Of a DNA stretch of 17,553 nucleotides, positions 15,166 to 17,553 are shown in pieces. A model generated the notes under the pieces. That model was given only the letters and a program-made list of their open reading frames with translations. It searched no databases and was not told where the DNA came from. This DNA is from Hyphomonadaceae bacterium (GTDB lineage Bacteria; Pseudomonadota; Alphaproteobacteria; Caulobacterales; Aquidulcibacteraceae). Both the position numbers and the translations under genes were made by a program. The stretch covers positions 1 to 17,553 of the forward strand of contig JALOSP010000006.1 in the NCBI GenBank assembly GCA_025458365.1, given 5' to 3'. Position 1 is the first letter of the stretch. Each line of letters begins with the position of its first letter.

Positions 15166-16250
15166 GCGGGAAAGGATCACCAAGGCTGGAGCCGGGCGCC
15201 ACAATCGGGGTCCTGGGCGGCGGCCAGTTGGGCCGGATGCTGGCCCTGGCTGCGGCACCACTCGGCTTGAAGGTGGCGGTATTCGACCCGGCACCGGGAA
15301 GCCCTGCCTTCGAGGTCAGCGGAACCCATGTCTGTGCGGACTGGGACGATGAAGCCGCACTGGCCCGTTTCGCCGACCTCTGCGACGTGATCACACTGGA
15401 GTTCGAGAACGTGCCGGTTCCAGCCGTCGAGTTCCTGGCAGCACGGGTGCCGGTCAGGCCGGGTGCAGGCTCGCTCAGGGTCTCGCAGGACAGGCTGGTC
15501 GAGAAGGAGTTCATCGCCGGTCTGGGCATCGCTGTCGCACCCTTTGCAGCCGTGGGCTCCCTGGACAGCCTGCAAACAGCCCTTGCCGCACTGGGGCCGG
15601 ACGCGATCCTGAAGACCCGCCGGATGGGTTATGATGGCAAGGGTCAGGTACGGTTGTCGGCTGGCTCCGATCCGGGACAGGCCTGGCAGGCGATCGGCGA
15701 GGCACCCGCGATTCTCGAAGGCGTTGTTCCATTTGTAGCAGAAACGTCAGCCATAATCGCCCGCGGGATGGACGGCGCGATTGCCGCCTGGGACTGTCCA
15801 AGGAACGATCACCACGGGGGGATCTTGCGCCGGTCGTCCCTGCCTGGGCCGCTGGACGGGCCAGCTCAGGATCGGGCTGTTGCCATTGCAGGCACGATTG
15901 CTGCGGCGCTGGACCATGTGGGCGTGCTCACCGTGGAATTTTTCCTGACCGCCGACGGCGCCCTGCTGGTGAACGAAATCGCGCCCCGAACGCACAATAG
16001 CGGCCACTGGAGCATCGAAGGCGCTCATGCATCCCAATTCACCAACAATATCCGTGCAGTGGCAGGTTGGCCGCTGGCACCGACTGCGCGTCGGTTTGTC
16101 GCGGTTGAAATGATCAACCTGATTGGTGCCGACGTGCTGGAAGTCGAGAAATTGATTTCTGAAACAGACGCCTGGCTTCATCTTTATGGCAAGTCCGATG
16201 TGCGGGACGGACGAAAGATGGGACATATCACACGGGTTTGTGCGCTTTGA
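15162..16250 (+). CDS. purK: 5-(carboxyamino)imidazole ribonucleotide synthase (PurK)
   Basis: A 362-residue ATP-grasp enzyme that uses ATP and bicarbonate to carboxylate aminoimidazole ribonucleotide, feeding PurE. The N-terminal pre-ATP-grasp domain has [16 protein letters not shown] (about 16-31) and [11 protein letters not shown]. The ATP-grasp core has [14 protein letters not shown] (ATP-binding lysines), the hinge region [15 protein letters not shown], the catalytic VLTVEFFLT and [18 protein letters not shown], and the C-terminal domain has [13 protein letters not shown]. Every family landmark is present and length is normal. The GTG start overlaps the purE stop. A possible chain to the small DNA-binding gene 148 bases downstream is not supported by spacing. 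Confidence 0.96.
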   Translation: MSGKGSPRLEPGATIGVLGGGQLGRMLALAAAPLGLKVAVFDPAPGSPAFEVSGTHVCADWDDEAALARFADLCDVITLEFENVPVPAVEFLAARVPVRPGAGSLRVSQDRLVEKEFIAGLGIAVAPFAAVGSLDSLQTALAALGPDAILKTRRMGYDGKGQVRLSAGSDPGQAWQAIGEAPAILEGVVPFVAETSAIIARGMDGAIAAWDCPRNDHHGGILRRSSLPGPLDGPAQDRAVAIAGTIAAALDHVGVLTVEFFLTADGALLVNEIAPRTHNSGHWSIEGAHASQFTNNIRAVAGWPLAPTARRFVAVEMINLIGADVLEVEKLISETDAWLHLYGKSDVRDGRKMGHITRVCAL

Positions 16251-16398
16251 CCGCTTGACCGACAGGCGAATATTCGGGCAGAGTGCCATGCGAAGAGGCA
16301 GATTGGGATCCCAAACTGTGGCGGGTGTTTGGTTTTGGGGCGGCGCAGCTGCCTCGTGGGCCCGGTATCTGGACAGGCAGAGCCTCCGGTGAGGAAAC
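16251..16398. other. purK to HTH-gene spacer with two perfect palindromes
   Basis: The spacer holds CGAATATTCG (16267-16276) and TTGGGATCCCAA (16303-16314), both exact palindromes, with centres 37 bases apart. They lie upstream of a small DNA-binding gene and could be operators. No terminator with a T-tract is visible after purK. Confidence 0.45.
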
Positions 16399-16584
16399 AT
16401 GCTGAGTACCCCGCTCCTGACCGTTCATGAGACAGCCGAACAGCTGAAGGTCAAAGAAAGCACGATCCGGGCCTGGATCCGGCAGGAGAAACTGCGGGCG
16501 ATCAAGTTCGGGCGCGAATGGCGGATCGCCAGCCGGGACCTGGAATCCTTCCTCAACGCCAATGCCAATTTCCCGAACGACTGA
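16399..16584 (+). CDS. small excisionase/BldC-type helix-turn-helix protein
   Basis: A 61-residue protein that is almost entirely a MerR-like winged helix-turn-helix of the excisionase or BldC kind. The helices are TVHETAEQLKV and ESTIRAWIRQEKL (about 8-32), the wing is AIKFGREWRIA (about 34-44), and a closing helix is DLESFLNANA. GAGGA a few bases before the ATG is a good ribosome site. It stands alone, with no integrase, phage or plasmid gene nearby, so a chromosomal regulator is more likely than a recombination directionality factor. It ends 5 bases before the convergent stop of the stress-protein gene. The target is unknown; the palindromes just upstream are candidates. Confidence 0.88.
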   Translation: MLSTPLLTVHETAEQLKVKESTIRAWIRQEKLRAIKFGREWRIASRDLESFLNANANFPND

Positions 16585-16589
16585 GCCGT

Positions 16590-17063
16590 TTACGCTGCCA
16601 GTTCGGCTGCCTGTGCATCACTGAGAGATCCAGGAACAATCATCAGCGCGGCATGACGTTCGCCAAAGGTGAAGGTGCCGCGCGTGGCTGCTGCAACCAG
16701 CGGGCCGGGCCCGTCACGACCTGTTCCCGATGCCAGCACAATCGTCTTGATCAGCGGATCGCTATCCACCGCCACGGCAATTTGCGCGGCCAGTTCACCT
16801 TCCAGCACCAGCAGTTCCGGCTCGACCCCGGCAGTGTCGCGCGCGGCTTCGGCCAGCCGTTGCAAGTCGTCGAGCGCCTCCTGGCGCAATTCGGCGCGCA
16901 TCCGCTCACCCATCGATGCCCAAAGGCCTGGGTCCATCGGTTCGATCACCCGCAGGATGGTCAGTTGGGCGCCAGTTCTGGCAACCCGGTGGGCGGCAAA
17001 CAGGACTGCAGCCCGAGCCTCTGTCGTGTTGTCGGCGATGCACAAGGTCTTGCGGTCTGCCAT
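16590..17063 (-). CDS. universal stress protein (UspA family)
   Basis: A 157-residue single-domain Usp with the alternating strand/helix pattern: first strand KTLCIADNT, helix AAVLFAAHRVARTG, strand QLTILRVIEP, a long charged helix (about 53-77), then ELLVLEGE and TIVLASGT. The nucleotide loop reads G115-x2-G118-x10-G129-T130, one residue longer than the usual G-x2-G-x9-G(S/T), so ATP binding is uncertain. It ends with MIVPGSLSDAQAAELAA, an ending I associate with an alphaproteobacterial subgroup. The ATG follows the DUF2333 stop by 4 bases, with GGAG inside the DUF2333 end as ribosome site, so the two genes form an operon. Confidence 0.85.
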   Translation of the reverse strand: MADRKTLCIADNTTEARAAVLFAAHRVARTGAQLTILRVIEPMDPGLWASMGERMRAELRQEALDDLQRLAEAARDTAGVEPELLVLEGELAAQIAVAVDSDPLIKTIVLASGTGRDGPGPLVAAATRGTFTFGERHAALMIVPGSLSDAQAAELAA

Positions 17064-17067
17064 GGGG

Positions 17068-17553
17068 TCACCGCTCCAGAATGTCGGTGATCTCGCGCAG
17101 TCGCGCCCGTGCCCGGGTCAGATAATAGCCTTCTGTCGCCAGATGGTTCGGGATCAGCAAGGCGCCGGGCGCTGCATTCTGGACAATCGGTGGCTGCAGT
17201 TCTGCGGCCCGACCCAGATCCTCCAGCATTTCGTTGTAGAGGCCAGTCACCCGGCGCTGTTCGAGGATGGGTGCAAAATCATCCCTCAAGCCGCGCATGA
17301 GGATGAAATAGCCATAGGCTTGGCCCTTGGTGAAATAGAACAGCTTGTCGGCCTTGAAGTCGATGAAGACATGACGTCCCGCATCGATCTGATTGCCCAG
17401 TTCATCAGTGGAGGACCCGATGTCGAGCGCGATCCGGTCGAGCACGGCGATCAGATTGTCCACCCGGATCTCATACACCGCCTGTCCGGCGGCCAGTCGC
17501 TGGTTGTAGGACAGGAGCGCCTCTCGCGCCTTGCGATATTCGTTGTCGGCCCC
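17068..17553 (-). CDS. DUF2333 family protein, C-terminal part (5' end outside window)
   Basis: The frame is open to the window's right edge, so about 161 C-terminal residues are seen. Recognisable DUF2333 segments are IRVDNLIAVLDRIALDIGSSTDELG, then VFIDFKADKLFYFTKGQAYGYF, LMRGLRDDFAPILEQR, and the C-terminal HLATEGYYLTRARARLREI. The family is widespread in Alpha- and Gammaproteobacteria and has no established function; full members usually carry an N-terminal membrane segment, not visible here. It is cotranscribed with the universal stress protein downstream. A GTG at 17478 could be read as a start, but the conserved sequence continues upstream of it, so it is internal. Confidence 0.82.
   Translation of the reverse strand, partial: GADNEYRKAREALLSYNQRLAAGQAVYEIRVDNLIAVLDRIALDIGSSTDELGNQIDAGRHVFIDFKADKLFYFTKGQAYGYFILMRGLRDDFAPILEQRRVTGLYNEMLEDLGRAAELQPPIVQNAAPGALLIPNHLATEGYYLTRARARLREITDILER

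Noticed and set aside
16186..16392. 68-residue open frame spanning the purK end and the following spacer
   Set aside because: It overlaps purK in another frame, and the spacer's palindromes explain that stretch better.
1..17553. tRNA, rRNA, CRISPR, insertion sequence or prophage
   Set aside because: I saw no tRNA-like cloverleaf, regularly spaced repeats, transposase or integrase motifs. Composition looks uniform and coding density is that of a core chromosome.

Overview
The window is chromosomal DNA from a high-GC alphaproteobacterium. The evidence is the end of a TadG-type pilus protein, a large PodJ-like polarity factor, a short coiled-coil/GGDEF protein resembling Caulobacter DgcB, a DUF2333 gene, and intergenic palindromes of the kind scattered through Hyphomicrobiales and related genomes. 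A dimorphic or stalked lineage (Caulobacterales or Maricaulales-like) fits best, but the order cannot be settled from the sequence alone. Genes are densely packed, with many 4-base stop/start overlaps. I see no tRNA, rRNA, CRISPR array, transposase or phage gene.

Layout: (1) 1-209 is the C-terminus of a TadG-like protein. It converges on an ABHD10-like alpha/beta hydrolase on the minus strand (199-963). (2) 1052-3243 is a plus-strand pair of glycosyltransferases, GT4 then GT9, translationally coupled and probably acting on cell-surface glycan or LPS core. (3) 3277-11280 is a minus-strand block read from right to left: a PodJ-like membrane scaffold with Sel1 repeats, then a GldA-like ABC ATPase, a fused ABC-2 permease/GldG protein and a DUF4340 protein. 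The last three overlap by 4 bases each and should form one envelope complex. (4) 11281-11714 is a 434-base divergent intergenic region rich in inverted repeats. (5) 11715-13538 is a Kef-type cation/proton antiporter. It converges on the DgcB-like diguanylate cyclase (13660-14403), with a large palindromic element between them. (6) 14656-16250 is the coupled purE-purK pair of purine synthesis. A small orphan excisionase/BldC-type DNA-binding protein follows. (7) The right end, on the minus strand, is a DUF2333 gene (cut by the window) followed by a universal stress protein.

The most interesting part is the TadG, PodJ-like, GldA/GldFG/DUF4340 and DgcB-like set. It reads as a cell-pole and envelope neighbourhood, in which a PodJ-like scaffold sits directly upstream, on the same strand, of an uncharacterised gliding-type ABC system. 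That link is inferred from gene order. The intergenic structures at 11588-11690, 13563-13607 and 16267-16314 are the best non-coding leads.
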